Source: Pleurodeles waltl
Taxonomy: Eukaryota > Chordata > Amphibia > Caudata > Salamandridae
Direction of reading: 5' to 3'
Assembly (NCBI RefSeq): GCF_031143425.1
Contig: NC_090446.1
Coordinates: 1,549,002,749 to 1,549,066,748, forward strand
DNA length: 64,000 nucleotides
Below the pieces are notes generated by a model. It ran no database searches. It was not told the DNA's origin and saw only the letters and a program-made list of their open reading frames with translations. A program made the translations under genes and the position numbers. Below, in pieces: positions 10,476 through 22,249 of the stretch (within the stretch, counting starts at the first letter, position 1; every line of letters begins with the position of its first letter).

Positions 10476-13142
10476 TGTAGGAGGCTGGCCTGGTGTGTGG
10501 TGGGTACCTAGGATACTTCCACCTTATGCCAGGTGCAGGTATCCTTTATTAGTGTAGTGTACGCAGTGCCTAGAAGCCAGGCTCTCCTCAGGTAGCTGTG
10601 GATGAGCAGCCAAGGCTTATCTAGGAGACATGCAAAGCTCTTGCAATACCACTGTAGTCACACAGTAATCACACACATGAAAGAAAATACTCTTTGTTAC
10701 AAGAATAAAGGTACTTTATTTTTGGTCACACAATACCAAAATATACTAGAGAGGCAACCCTCGAATAGGAGGTAAGTAATACACTAATTATATACACTAA
10801 TAAACAGTAATAGGCATAGAAAAAGTTAGAAAACAGTGCAGATGCTAATAAGCAATAGTGACCCTAGGGGGAGCCCAAACCATATACTAAAAAATGTAAT
10901 GAGAACACAGGACCCCCACCTACGTGTGTGGAATGTGTAGAGGGGAGCTGGGAGTACTAGAGAACCGCAAAGGTAAGTACCACGGTACCCCCCAGCGACC
11001 AGGAAAGCAGAAGTAAAACACTGGATTTTCCTCAAACCACCCACAAGGAAGGCAAAGAAGAAAAGAAGATACACAGACAAGACTGCAAGAAACCAGCGGT
11101 GGATTCCTGGTGAGGAAGACCTGTGGAGAGAGGGGACCAAGTCCAAGAGTCACAGTGGAGTCCAGGAGCTACTACCCACCCACCTGTACTTGCAGGAGTT
11201 GGTCGGCGGTGATGAAAGGAAGTTTCAGCACTGCGGCCCTGGAGCCAGAGAAGGGTTCCTGAAGGATGCAGAAGGAAGATTGTAGACGGGTGTTGGTGCA
11301 GGAATTCCACTAACAAGCCTTTGCAAAGGCAAGTATCACAGTTGGTGGGAAGTGGTGCTGCCGGGGACCAGCAAGGCCAAGGAGGAATGAACCCAGGAGG
11401 GGGAGTCACAGGAGACCCTCAGCGACCCAGAGGGCCCACAGAAGCAGGGACAGCACCCACATGAGTCCCACAGGACAGGGACACAGAAGTTGCAGAAGGA
11501 GCCCACACAGCACTACAGAAAGGGATCCCATGCTGCAGGAGAACCACACAGGGTGCTATGCTTTTCATGAAGGAGTGCTGAGGGCTGGTGCTACACATTG
11601 CCTGAAGATCCCTTGGAGGAGATGCCAACAAGCCTTGGCAGCTGCAAGAGACGCAGTGCACAGTGGTACTGTTCTGGGTGGTACGACAAGGGCTTACCTC
11701 CAACAAAGTTGGAAAGTTGGCAGAGGGGACCAAGTGGACTACTCCAGACCACCACCTGTGATGCAGAATCCATGCAGCTCAAGATGAGGGGAGAGCCACG
11801 CAGCAAGTCGTTGTTGCAGAAGGACTTGCGAATGAAAGGAAGTGACTGCTTGACTCCAAGGGAGATTCCTTCTAGTGCAGACTGAAGACACACCGCCCTC
11901 AGTGGATGTTGCAGTTGCTGGCATGAGCCAGGGAAACAATGTTGAAGAAGAGTTCTTCTTCTTGGAGGCAGATTGTTGGGTCTTAGAGGGTCCACTTGAG
12001 GAGGCCAGAAGTCAAAGTGAAGGTTGCAGAGGAATCCTGCTGGAATCTCGCAAGCTGAATCTGAGGACCCTTCCCAGAGGAAGACCCTAAATAGCCCAGA
12101 GAGTGGCCACTCAGATGCTCCCAGAGTTCCCTGCCAACCTTGGATTCAAGATGGCAGAACCCAGGAAACCTCTGGAGGAGCTCTGGGCACAACCCCTGGG
12201 GTGGTGATGGACAGGGGAGTGGCCACTCGCCTTTCCTTTGTCCAGTTTTATACCAGAGCAGGGACAGGGGGTCTCTGAACAGGTGTGGCCTAGTTTATGC
12301 ACAGAAGGTACCAAATGTGCCCTTAAAAGCAAACCTAGTGGCTTGGAGAGGCTACCCCTCCCCAGCCAATCACACTTATTTCCAAAGGGAGAGGGTGTTA
12401 CGCCTTCCTGAGCTTGATCCGATCAAGCAGCAGGAAGGCACAAACCTGTCTGAGGGGTGGCAGCAGCTTGGGCTGCCTGGAAAACCCTGTAAAACTGGTG
12501 GTAGCTATGCTGTGGGGTCCTCTAAGGAGCCCAGAGAGTGCATTGAATCATACTTCCAATACTTGCAACAGTATTGGGTATGATTCTGACATGTTTGATA
12601 CCAAACATGCCCAGGTTCGGAGTAACATTATGTAGCTGGACACAGGTAGTGACCTATGTCCAGTACACGTGTAAAATGGTGTCCCTGCACTCACTAAGTA
12701 CAGGAAAATTAAGCTGGAGTTTGTGGGGGTGCCTCTGCTAGTCAGGGGTGCCATAACACACAGGTATCTGCACACTGCCCTTTGGGCTGAGAGGGGATAC
12801 CATAGGGGTGACTTACAGTGACTTGTAGTAAAAACTGGTGCATGAGCCCCTTTCACGCAGACTGCAATGGGTGCATAATAGGTGGCATAATAACTGCTGC
12901 AGCCCATATGGATCCCCTGGTACTCCAATGTCCTGGGTACCTGAGTACCATATACTAGGGACGTACATGGGGGGATGAGTATGCCAAATGTGGGAAGAAA
13001 AAGGTACAGTTACCAAGTTTTAAGGGAGAAAGCACAACCATTGGGGTCCTGGTTCACAAGATCCCAGTGAACACAGTCAAACACACTGACAAGAGGCAGA
13101 AAATGGGGGTAGCCATGCCAAGAAAGAGGGCACTTTCCTACA
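10476..13142 (-). mobile_element. Family A LTR-like repeat, copy 3 (reverse, both ends present)
   Basis: This is the best-delimited copy. TGTAGGAGGCTGGCC starts it on the plus strand at 10476 and TTTCCTACA ends it at 13142, so the length is 2,667 bp. The minus strand carries AATAAAGTACC near 10716, about 240 bp from its 3' end, which fits an LTR poly(A) signal. Both flanks are accounted for: the gag remnant on the left and decayed Gypsy pol on the right (from 13143). The immediate flanks show no shared short duplication. Confidence 0.7.
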
Positions 13143-13684
13143 GTATTTGTTGCTCTGGATGGTCCTCCAATTTTGGGGTGGTCACATCAATATGACCTGC
13201 ATATAGTAGTAAATTCCAGAATAGACAACCAAGTAATGGTATTGAATGTGAAAGACTTCAAGTACGTTCTATCCCAAAATGAGAAGGTTTTTGACAACCG
13301 GTTGGGTGTAACCAAAGACTAGGTGCACAAGATCACATCAAAGGCTTAGTCAGTTCTGGTCAGGCATGTCACCGGGAGGATTCCAATGGCAGCAAGAACA
13401 AAGGTGAAATAGATGATTCAACAACTCTTGCAAGGTGAAGTGATAGACAGTAGAGGCTGCTGAGTGGTTATCCCTGTTGGTTGTTACCAAGACAAGAACT
13501 CTGATGCGTCCCTCAGGTTTTGTGTTGATTTCTGCAGTCTCACTGGAAATGTTTTGATGGATAGTTTTGCCCTTCCCAACATAATTGAATTAATACTAAC
13601 GTTGTCTGGGGGACGTTTTTCTGAACTGTAGATTTGAGGCGTGCTTACCATCAAGTCAAACTGCATCCAAATTCCAAACATTTA
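13143..13684 (+). pseudogene. Decayed Gypsy pol, part 1 (protease-RT boundary and RT N-terminus)
   Basis: Conceptual reading on the plus strand gives Gypsy-like blocks: ILGWSHQYDL after the protease, RIPMAARTKVK, and an RT block containing CVDFCSLTGNVLMDSFALP. Several in-frame stops and a shift interrupt it, so it is a dead copy. It ends at 13681 exactly where the Harbinger element begins; the same frame family resumes at 23502. It belongs to a different Gypsy lineage from the young element at 24433-29887. Confidence 0.75.
13682..13684. repeat. TTA target duplication, left side of Harbinger
   Basis: TTA at 13682-13684 matches TTA at 23499-23501. A 3-bp TTA/TAA-type duplication is characteristic of the PIF/Harbinger superfamily. 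Removing the element and one TTA brings the two halves of the decayed Gypsy RT together. Confidence 0.9.
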
Positions 13685-13777
13685 GGGGGTCATTCTGACC
13701 TCGGCGGTAAAAGGTGCTTACCGCCGGTCAGAAGACCGCCATAACACCGCCGCGGCCGCGGAAAGCCGCCACGGTCA
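13685..13777. promoter_or_regulatory. Harbinger left terminal and subterminal region
   Basis: After the terminal GGGGGTCATTCTGACC come closely spaced GC-rich motifs of the CGGCGGT/ACCGCCG type (CTCGGCGGTAAAAGG, TTACCGCCGGTC, GACCGCC, CACCGCCG). Similar clusters occur at 17900-18060 and 23230-23490. They are plausible binding sites for the transposase or the Myb-like proteins. That role is inferred. Confidence 0.55.
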
Positions 13778-14133
13778 GTGGAGAAGTGTGGCTCAATGGT
13801 TAGAGCGGCAGACCCTGAGGCAGAGATCTGCCTCAAGACCAGGGTTCAAGTCCCGCTTCGGCAGGTCTTGGGCTCAATTCCCCTTGACCAGATAATTCTC
13901 GCCTCGGTGCCTAATCTAATTCATGGGTCCCACTCTGCAACTCTGGGCAATAGCTCGCTTAATCTCCACAACGGCCCCAACAGCGCTTGGATGCCTGGTT
14001 TCACCCTGGGGGTGCTCAGGAGTGGGCGCCTCACAGGGAAAAGCCAGGAGGGGTTCCATAGCGGTATGAGTACAGCGCCTTGAGACCCTAACGGGTGAGT
14101 AGTGCGCTATACAAGTGCTAATTTACATTTACA
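13778..14133 (+). mobile_element. tRNA-derived SINE inside the Harbinger left end
   Basis: The head carries RNA polymerase III boxes: A box TGGCTCAATGGT (13789-13800) and B box GGTTCAAGTCC (13843-13853). The body runs to a LINE-like tail with CAGCGCCTTGAGACCC, GCGCTATACAAGTGC and a final TTTACATTTACA. Removing it restores a continuous Harbinger sequence (ACGGTCA joined to TTCTGACC), so it inserted into an ancestor of this copy or into this copy. A clear long target duplication is not visible. Confidence 0.8.
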
Positions 14134-14631
14134 TTCTGACCCACAACGGCCAAACCTCCAAAAATCCGACCTCCACTGCAGCCCGCCACATCAGCGGGCA
14201 GCGATAAACTGGAGATGACCAAACCTCCACCGTCACGCCAACAGAAATACGCCCATGCCATTCTGACCCACGAATCCACGCGGCGGTCATTCAAACGTGG
14301 TATTCCATTGGCGCTACACACCGCCGCGGTCAAAATACACACCCAGCACCAAAACACAGCCACATTGGACAATTCGAAATACACACACCTGATACACATA
14401 CACACACCACTCCCACACAATCAATCAACTATAAAACACACACCCACATCACCCACAAACCCCTACGACCACAATTACTGAGAGAAGGAGAGAGAGACAC
14501 AGCAGACAATCTATAGCAATACACACTGAGGCACACTACACCATCACACACACCACATAGTAGCACAAAGCACCACACACCAACATACTCATCATCACAT
14601 ACACCACCCCACACCTCACCCACACCACCCC

Positions 14632-16141
14632 ATGGCACCCCAAAGGCACCCACGCTTTTCAGACCAAGAACTCCGGGTCATGGTGGAGGAAATCCTAAGA
14701 GTGGAACCCCAGCTCTTCGGCTCACAGGTGCAGCACACCAGTATAGCTAGGAAGGCGGAGCTATGGCAGCGGATCGTGGACAGGGTCAACGCGGTGGGAC
14801 AGCATCCCAGGAATAGGGAGGACATCCGCAAACGATGGAACGACCTACGGGGGAAGGTCCGCTCGATGGTCTCTAGGCACAACATCGCGGTCCAGAAGAC
14901 TGGCGGCGGACCCCCACCCACCCCTCCCGAATTTACATCATGGGAGCAAGAGGTCTTGAACATCCTGCATCCTCAGGGCCTCGCTGGAGTAGCCGGAGGA
15001 ATGGACTCTGGTAAATCCAATCTCAACTACTATATCCCCCCCACCCCACCAGCATGCCAACCCACACCCACACCCTCACCCCCAACCCCCAAGCACACAT
15101 CCTCCCTGACAATGTCTCACCAGCACAACCCACCCATCCCAACACCAACTCCTGCATGCCAACACAATCCATGGACACCCATCACCTAAGCATGACCACT
15201 GCATATACCCACCCCCCCCCCAACAAACCACCCTCACAACACCTCCCTCAAGGGAATGCCTGCACTGGGGGACAAGGGCACCCATAACACACACGCTATT
15301 GCACACACAGAAACAATAACCAAACTCTCTTACCCCATGCAGGACCCGAACGCCAACACACCAGCCAGGAGGGTCCAGAAATGTCCATCCCACCCCCGGA
15401 ACAGGCCCACAGTGAGGACAGCAGCTCTGTCGACACTGAACCTGATGACCAGCCCGGACCATCGGGGACCTCTGGGCAGTCGGTTCCCCTCAGGCAGCCA
15501 CAGGCCACACCAGACCCGACCCCCTCTGCCAACACCAGCACAGCTCCCACCCAGCGGGCCCATGCCTCTGTCTCTAGGACAGGTCAATCAGCGGTGTGTC
15601 TGCCACTACAGGGCACCCAGGCTAACCCAACACCCCAACAACAACAGGGACCTGGGGGCAGTGGTAGCGGGCACACCGTCCAGGGGACAGAGGCCGGGGG
15701 AAACCGGGCAGCTCGGAGGGCTGCTGTGCGACAGGGGGGGAGGAGAGGCCCAGGGAACCCACTCTCCAAGAGGCCCTCACCACCATCATGGGGGCCTACC
15801 ACCACTCCCAAGAGACGATGGCGACGGTACTGGCCAGGTTCACTGAGATCCAGGCACAGCAGGAGGAACGCTACATGGGGTTCAGGGAGGAGCTGAGAAT
15901 CATCGGGACCGCAATGGAGACCATCGTCCTGGCCCTCAACAGGATAGAAGACGCGTTGCGGGACCATGTGGCACCACACAGGGCCCCTGTCACTAGCCCG
16001 GACCAGGAACAGCCTACCACCTCCGCCGGCGCTAGTAGGCAGGAGGCCCCAACACCACAACAGCCCACCAGAACCCCACCTCCTGCTGAAGAACAACCAC
16101 CCCGTAAGAGGAGCCTGAGATCCAAAAAATCGACAGAGTAG
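14632..16141 (+). CDS. Harbinger SANT/Myb-like protein 1 (two exons, one frameshift)
   Basis: The ATG at 14632 opens exon 1 (14632-15010), which encodes a SANT/Myb-type trihelix domain: FSDQELRVMVEEILRVEPQL near the start, then IVDRVNAVG and IRKRWNDLRGKVR. The exon ends CTCTG before GTAAAT; the 332-bp intron ends ATGCAG at 15342. Exon 2 starts at 15343 and continues in frame as a Ser/Pro/Gln-rich linker. A run of seven G at 15734-15740 then breaks the frame. One base over is a good coiled-coil-like C-terminus (TMATVLARFTEIQAQQEERY) ending in a basic RKRSLRSKK and TAG at 16139. In Harbingers such proteins bind the ends and carry the transposase to the nucleus. The shift may be a real mutation or a homopolymer error. 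Confidence 0.8.
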
Positions 16142-16648
16142 GATGTCAAGACCCCCGCCAGCAGGACATACCCCCTGAAGTCTTCCCACTGTCCCACATT
16201 GCCACCCTGTCCAACCATGAACTGCCTCTGCTCCATCCTTCCACAGGCAAAAGGACAATGCACCTGTGAGACTGAGAACTGGACTCTGCCATGGACATTA
16301 CTCCACCCCCACCCATCACCCTAATAATCACATGTACCAATATCTAGCACTGTAAATAAATCACATATTGCACACAAATCAGTTTTGAGTCATGCTGTAT
16401 TATTAACAAATGTATTACATATTACTGTTCAATATCTGTTCTGTCAATTACTGATGACAACATACCAATGTCAATACGGTGTAGTTCATGGGCAAATCAA
16501 GCAGAAGTCAGGCACAGTGTCATACAGCACTGAGAAGGGAAGGGAAAACCAAAAATTAATCAAAAAGATCTGGGGGGAACTACAGAAAGTACAGATGCAG
16601 GAGGCTATAAGCAATTGTGAAATGGCGTGGGTGATTCTTACCTGTGTG
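16142..16648. other. Convergent spacer between Myb-like gene 1 and transposase
   Basis: The two genes converge here tail to tail. An AATAAA at 16355-16360 lies 214 bp after the Myb-like stop and is a plausible poly(A) signal for it. I see no clear AATAAA for the minus-strand transposase in this interval, and no further gene. Confidence 0.5.
16355..16360 (+). terminator. Probable poly(A) signal of Myb-like gene 1
   Basis: AATAAA in the context TGTAAATAAATCAC lies 214 bp beyond the stop codon at 16141. Confidence 0.5.
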
Positions 16649-17684
16649 TCACTGGAAATACTGTTGTATCACTCTGTCCCTATTGTCTGTGTCGTCCTCT
16701 TCGTCTTCCTCCTCTTCACTCTCCACAGGCTCCACGGCTTCTACCACACCACCATCTGGACCATCCTCCTGCAGGAAAGGCACCTGGCGTCGCAAAGCCA
16801 GGTTGTGAAGCATACAGCACGCCACGATGATATGGCACACCTTCTTTGGTGAGTACATTAGGGATCCACCAGTCATATGCAGGCACCTAAATCTGGCCTT
16901 CAGGAGGCCAAAGGTTCGCTCAATCACCCTCCTAGTACGCCCATGGGCCTCATTGTACCTTTCCTCTGCCCGGGTCCGGGGATTCCTCACTGGGGTCAGT
17001 AGCCACGGCAGGTTGGGGTAACCAGAGTCACCTATTAGCCACACACGCTGTCTCTGTAGCTGTTCCATCACATAAGGGATGCTGCTATTACGCATAACAT
17101 ACGCGTCATGCACTGACCCAGGGAACTTGGCATTTACATGGGAGATGTACTGGTCAGCCAAACAGACCACCTGCACATTCATAGAATGATAATTCTTACT
17201 GTTCCTGTACACCTGTTCATCGTCATTTGGGGGGACTAAAGCCACATGGGTCCCATCAATTGCACCAATGATGTTGGGGAAGTGTCCAAGGGCATAGAAA
17301 TCAGCTTTCACTGTAGGCAAATCACCCTCCTCTGGGAAAATGATGTAGCTCCGCATGAGTTTCATCAGGGCAGACAACACTCTGGACAAAATCTTGGAAA
17401 ACATAGGCTGAGACATTCCAGATGACATGGCCACTGTTGTCTGGAATGAGCCACTTGCCAAAAAATGGAGGACTGACAGAACCTGCACTAGAGGGGGAAT
17501 TCCTGTGGGTTGGCGGATGGGGGACATCAGGGCTGGCTCCAGCTGGGCACACAGTTCATGGATGGTGGCTCGGTCAAGTCGGTATCGTAGTATTATATGG
17601 CGTTCTTCCATTGTCGACAGGTTCACCAGCGGCCGGTACACGCGAGGATTCCTCCTTCTCATCGCAAGTTCCAGCGGACAGTGC
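16649..17684 (-). CDS. Harbinger DDE transposase, exon 2 (catalytic domain)
   Basis: This minus-strand exon encodes a HARBI1-like transposase with the DDE_Tnp_4 fold. The catalytic triad fits GAIDGTHV (first Asp), PGSVHDAYV (second Asp) and VIERTFGLLKARFR (Glu), with GDSGYP between the last two. In the spliced 372-residue product these are near residues 171, 221 and 283. The N-terminal helical part includes LSVLHFLASGSFQ; the C-terminus is acidic (ESEEEEDEEDD). The acceptor is TTCCTAG ending at 17685. An internal ATG at 17662 could serve as start if exon 1 is not used, but splicing to 23088-23170 keeps the frame. No stop or shift interrupts the domain. Confidence 0.93.
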
Positions 17685-18148
17685 CTAGGAAGGAGAATAT
17701 GGAGTACAGAGTCAATCCACTCACAGGTACGTACAACACAGCTTGCACAGTACAGGTAAATGTATGGGTTGCTATGTTTGTATGTGTGCCATAGCAAGGC
17801 CTAGCCCTGTGTGACGCATTAGAAATTAAGCCATGTGGGCCCTTGAAATGGCGGCTGCCTGACCTGTGAAGTGGGACAATGGGATGTGAGGTCACTGCGC
17901 TGGCGGGGCACACCGTGGCGGTAGGCGGTCGAAGACCGCGGTGCGAAGCCGCATTGGTTAACATTGAAGCCTATGGGTTTCAGGAGCCAATGACGATGTG
18001 CGCCGGCGGTCGCGGTACGCACCGCCGTGGTACGCACCGCCGCGGACGTGACCGCCATTTTATATCTGCTTAATCACTCGAGACCTGATCTTCCAAAGGA
18101 GAGGACCTATACTGCAAGTGCTGCTGTGAACTCGGTCTGGAAGTGACA
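17685..18148. promoter_or_regulatory. Internal GC-rich motif cluster upstream of Myb-like gene 2
   Basis: The stretch 17900-18060 contains repeated CGGCGGT/ACCGCCG motifs (GTAGGCGGTCGAAGACCGCGG, CGCCGGCGGTCGCGGTACG, CACCGCCGTGGTACGCACCG). It sits just upstream of the Myb-like gene 2 start at 18149 and inside the transposase intron. The same motif class occurs at both element ends. It may be the gene 2 promoter with autoregulatory sites; this is inference. Confidence 0.45.
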
Positions 18149-20694
18149 ATGGCTGCTGCGACTGGGGAAAGGGCCCCTGCCTTCACGTCTGAAGAGTTGG
18201 ACAAACTTGTGGATGGGGTCCTCCCCCAGTATGCGCTACTCTACGGTCCTCCAGACCAACAGGTGAGTACACTCAGTGCACATTGAATGGGTTATGCCTG
18301 TGTGGAGTAGGGGGGATGTAAGTTGGTGGGGTGGGGAGGAAATGAGGAGTGCAATGCACGACAGATGAGAGAATGTGCCACATGGCAAGGTTGGGGAGGG
18401 GGGGCCATGTACTCCAAACATGCAGAAATGTGACGTTTTCTCTTTCCCACCCTGTACATGTCAAACAGGTGAGCGCCCATCAGAAAATCGATATTTGGCG
18501 TGCCATCGCCAAGGAAGTCCGGGCCCTGGGGGTCTACACCAGACGGGGCACCCACTGCCGCAAGAGGTGGGAGGACATCCACCGCGGAACCCAAAAGACC
18601 GCCGAGTCACTGCTGGGGATGGCCTCCCGACCTAGGAGGGGTGCCAGTCGTACCCTGACCCCCCTGATGTCCCGGATCCTGGCGGTGGCCTACCCTGATT
18701 TGGATGGGCGCTTGAGGACAGCACAGCAGACACAAGGGGGTGAGTATCAGCACATTCTGCTATCTGTACGCGCAGTCGAGGCGTCTGGGTGGGGGAGGAG
18801 GGCTGTGGGTGACAGTAGGCCAGGGCGCTTTCTGTAGTGTAGTCCCCTCCCTTAGACATGGCCCTGTGCCCCCGCCCCCCACCTCTGTAGGGTGCCAAGT
18901 GCAGCTACCCATGGTCCAGCATCACCCATGTGCGCGTCTGTTGTCCCTAGACCTGTTGGCCTAGTCAGAAGTACTGAGTAGTGTACCCCAAGTTCGCGAC
19001 TTAGTGCATGAGGCACCTGTGTCTGTCCTCTCCGCAAAGGGTATTGATAAGGCATGCACTCAACTTAGTTTTATTTCTCCCCCCACCCTTATTCTTTGTT
19101 TTCTTGTGCTTTAGCATCATCAGGCGGAGGAGATTTGGCGTCGGAGCACGAGGGAGCTGCAAGTCACCAGGCCCCGGTGGGCACTGAAACAGACACCGAG
19201 GGCACCAGTGATCCGGAGGGCGAGGGGAGCACCACAACGGGGGCCGGTGGAGACACCAGCGACACGGACACGTCCTCGTTTGTAAGCTCCCTAGCGGTGG
19301 CGGCAACATCTGTGCCCCCCGCAACAACAGGTACAGCCGCCACCCAGCGCACCAGCACCGCCCTCCCAGCAGCCCCTCAGTCTTCGCTCCGTGCCCGCTC
19401 GGCCAGGAAGGCGCGCGTCTCCTTCGCCCCAGGCACCTCAGCCCCTGCCTCTGTTACCCCTGCTGCCCTCAGTGCGGAGCTCATTGACCTCGTGAGGACG
19501 GTCATTGTTGGGCAGACTACCCTTCTGAATGCCATCCAGGGGGTGGAAAGGGAGGTGCATCGGAGCAATGCCTACCTGGAGGGCATTCATTCGGGTCAGG
19601 CTGCCCATCAACGAGCGTTCACTGCTCTGGCCTCAGCACTGACGGCAGCCATTGTCCCTGTCTCCAGTCTCCCTCTTCTGTCTGCCTCCACCCTTTCTCT
19701 GTCTCCTGTACCTCAGCCTATCCCATCAACACCATCAGACCAGCCTGCACACACCTCAACACCCAAGGCCAGCTCATCCAAATATAAGCACCACAGAAGA
19801 CACAAGCATTCACCCAAGCAACACCCAGATGCAGACATACCAACAGTCACTACCACCTCTGTGTCCCCGTCCTCCTCGTCTCCCTCCTCCCTCCCTGTGA
19901 CGTCTACACTCACACCTGCATGCACACCAACATCAGCCAGTTCTTCCATCACCAGCACACCCTCCACTACAGTCCTCACACGTGCAGTCACCACCCCCAC
20001 TGCCATGTACACGTCCCCTGTGTCCTCTCCCACTGTGTCTGTCACCCCCTCTTCCAAGACACATAAACGCAGGCAGACACCCAAACAACAGCCAACCACC
20101 TCACGACAGCCTACGTCCCAGTCACCTGCACCCAAGGACAGCACACCTGACTCTCATACAACCACATCCTCTTCCTCCACTTCTATCACCACTACTCCTA
20201 CCCCTTACCTTGGTCCCAAGAAATATTACCTCTCCAATCTTGACCTCTTTCCCTCCCCTGACCCACCCCCTCCATCTGGGAAAAGTCCCAAGGGCACCTC
20301 AGCCACCACCAGCCCAGCTTCTAAGGTGCAAGTGGTGCATGGCTTATTGAGTCCACCCTTTGGCGGCAGTGACACTTCGGTTAGCAGCAAGGGGACAGCC
20401 AGCCCCCCCCCAGGCAAGAGGACCCGGAAAGTGAAGGGCCGCCGTGAGCGGACAGAGACGGCTGCACCCAAGGAGGTAACTCCGGCCACTTCACCTGCCA
20501 CAACAGCCAGGGGAGGCAAGGGCCCGAGAGCCCCATCTAAGGAGCGGAAGGACAGCAGGGCGGAGAGGACAACCACCAGGAGCGCGGAGCAGGAGGGCCC
20601 CACAAGCCCCATCCCGGCTGCAAGGGACGACACCAAAGGGCCCAGGACTCCGTCCCCGAAGGGGCCTGACACTGCACGGTCGGAGGGCGAGTGA
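18149..20694 (+). CDS. Harbinger SANT/Myb-like protein 2 (three exons)
   Basis: Exons are 18149-18262, 18469-18739 and 19115-20694, with GTGAGT donors and AG acceptors; phases 0 and 1 match, giving 654 residues and a TGA at 20692. Exons 1-2 form a SANT/Myb-type DNA-binding domain (FTSEELDKLVDGVLPQY, IWRAIAKEVRALG, HCRKRWEDIHRG). Exon 3 has a helical block (AELIDLVRTVIVGQTTLLNA) followed by a long Ser/Thr/Pro-rich region and a basic C-terminus. It is a diverged paralogue of Myb-like protein 1 and lies antisense within the transposase intron. The frame is intact. Its exact role beyond DNA binding is unknown to me. Confidence 0.85.
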
Positions 20695-20743
20695 GCAGGG
20701 TGTCCAGGCCAGGTCTGACTCCCTTGACATACTGCACGAGCAC

Positions 20744-21447
20744 CGCTGAACAGGGCCCGCCGTGCAGAAGAGCACCGCTGAACAGGGCCCCGCCGTGAAG
20801 AGAGGTACCGCTGAACAGGGCCCCGCCGTGCAGAAGAGCACCGCTGAACAGGGCCCCGCCGTGCAGAAGAGCACCGCTGAACAGGGCCCCGCCGTGAAGA
20901 GAGGTACCGCTGAACAGGGCCCCGCCGTGCAGAAGAGCACCGCTGAACAGGGCCCGCCGTGCAGAAGAGCACCGCTGAACAGGGCCCCGCCGTGCAGAAG
21001 AGCACCGCTGAACGGGGCCCCGCCGTGAAGAGAGGTACCGCTGAACAGGGCCCCGCCGTGCAGAAGAGCACCGCTGAACAGGGCCCCGCCGTGCAGAAGA
21101 GCACCGCTGAACAGGGCCCCGCCGTGAAGAGAGGTACCGCTGAACAGGGCCCCGCCGTGCAGAAGAGCACCGCTGAACAGGGCCCCGCCGTGCAGAAGAG
21201 CACCGCTGAACAGGGCCCCGCCGTGCAGAAGAGCACCGCTGAACAGGGCCCCGCCGTGAAGAGAGGTACCGCTGAACAGGGCCCCGCCGTGCAGAAGAGC
21301 ACCGCTGAACAGGGCCCTGCCGTGAAGACAGGTACCGCTGAACAGGGCCCCGCCATGCAGAAGAGCACCGCTGAACAGGGCCCCGCCGTGAAGACAGGTA
21401 CCACTGAACAGGGCCCCGCCGTGACAAGCACCGCTGAACAGGGCCCT
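20744..21447. repeat. 33-bp tandem array (11-codon repeat), about 21 copies
   Basis: Units share ACCGCTGAACAGGGCCCCGC and differ at their start, either GCAGAAGAGC or GAAGAGAGGT. Because 33 is a multiple of three and units lack stops, long frames are open on both strands (for example repeats of STAEQGPAV). The array starts 50 bp after the Myb-like gene 2 stop. The large apparent proteins here are by-products of the repeat and not convincing genes. Confidence 0.9.
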
Positions 21448-22180
21448 TCGTGACAAGCACCGCTCCGCTGGGCCCTTCATCTCAAGCACCGCTCCGCTGG
21501 GCCCTTCCTGTCAAGCACAGCTCCGCTGGGCCCTTCATCTCAAGCACCGCTCCGCTGGGCCCTTCATCTCAAGCACCGCTCCGCTGGGCCCTTCCTGTCA
21601 AGCACCGCTCCGCTGGGCCCTTCCTCTCAAGCACCGCTCCGCTGGGCCCTTCCTCTCAAGCACCGCTCCGCTGGGCCCTTCATCTCAAGCACCGCTCCGC
21701 TGGGCCCTTCATCTCAACCACCGCTCCGCTGGGCACCGCCGTCTCTGAACCGCTCCGCTGGGCCCTTCCTGTCAAGCACCGCTCCGCTGGGCCCTTCATC
21801 TCAAGCACCGCTCCGCTGGGCCCTTCCTCTCAAGCACCGCTCCGCTGGGCCCTTCCTGTCAAGCACCACTCCGCTGGGCCCTTCCTCTCAAGCACCGCTC
21901 CGCTGGGCCGTTCCTCTCAAGCACCGCTCCGCTGGGCCCTTCCTCTCAAGCACCGCTCCGCTGGGCCCTTCATCTCAAGCACCGCTCCGCTGGGCCCTTC
22001 ATCTCAAGCACCGCTCCGCTGGGCCCTTCCTGTCAAGCACCGCTCCGCTGGGCCCTTCCTGTCAAGCACCGCTCCGCTGGGCCCTTCCTCTCAAGCACCG
22101 CTCCGCTGGGCCCTTCATCTCAAGCACCGCTCCGCTGGGCATCGCCATGTCAAGCACCGCTCCGCTGGGAACCGCTGTCT
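21448..22180. repeat. 29-bp tandem array, about 25 copies
   Basis: Units contain AAGCACCGCTCCGCTGGGCC followed by CTTCATCTC, CTTCCTCTC or CTTCCTGTC. The core ACCGCT is shared with the adjacent 33-bp array, suggesting one grew from the other at a junction near 21450. Any long frame across it is repeat-driven. Confidence 0.9.
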
Positions 22181-22249
22181 CAGGCACTGTTTATGGTTCA
22201 CTGTGCCCACCATGCCTCCTCCTTGACCAGTGGAGACTGTCATCCACCT

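Noticed and set aside
13789..13853. A functional tRNA gene
   Set aside because: A and B boxes are present, but the acceptor stem does not pair well and a SINE body follows. It is a tRNA-derived SINE head.
14215..14481. An 88-residue His/Thr-rich plus-strand frame in the Harbinger left end
   Set aside because: It is low complexity, overlaps other open frames, and lies upstream of the Myb-like start in probable leader DNA.
20226..21489. Several long open frames on both strands across the 33-bp array (up to about 400 residues)
   Set aside because: They arise because the unit length is a multiple of three and the unit has no stop. Two or three frames are open at once with purely repetitive products, and one also runs antisense through the Myb-like gene 2 exon.
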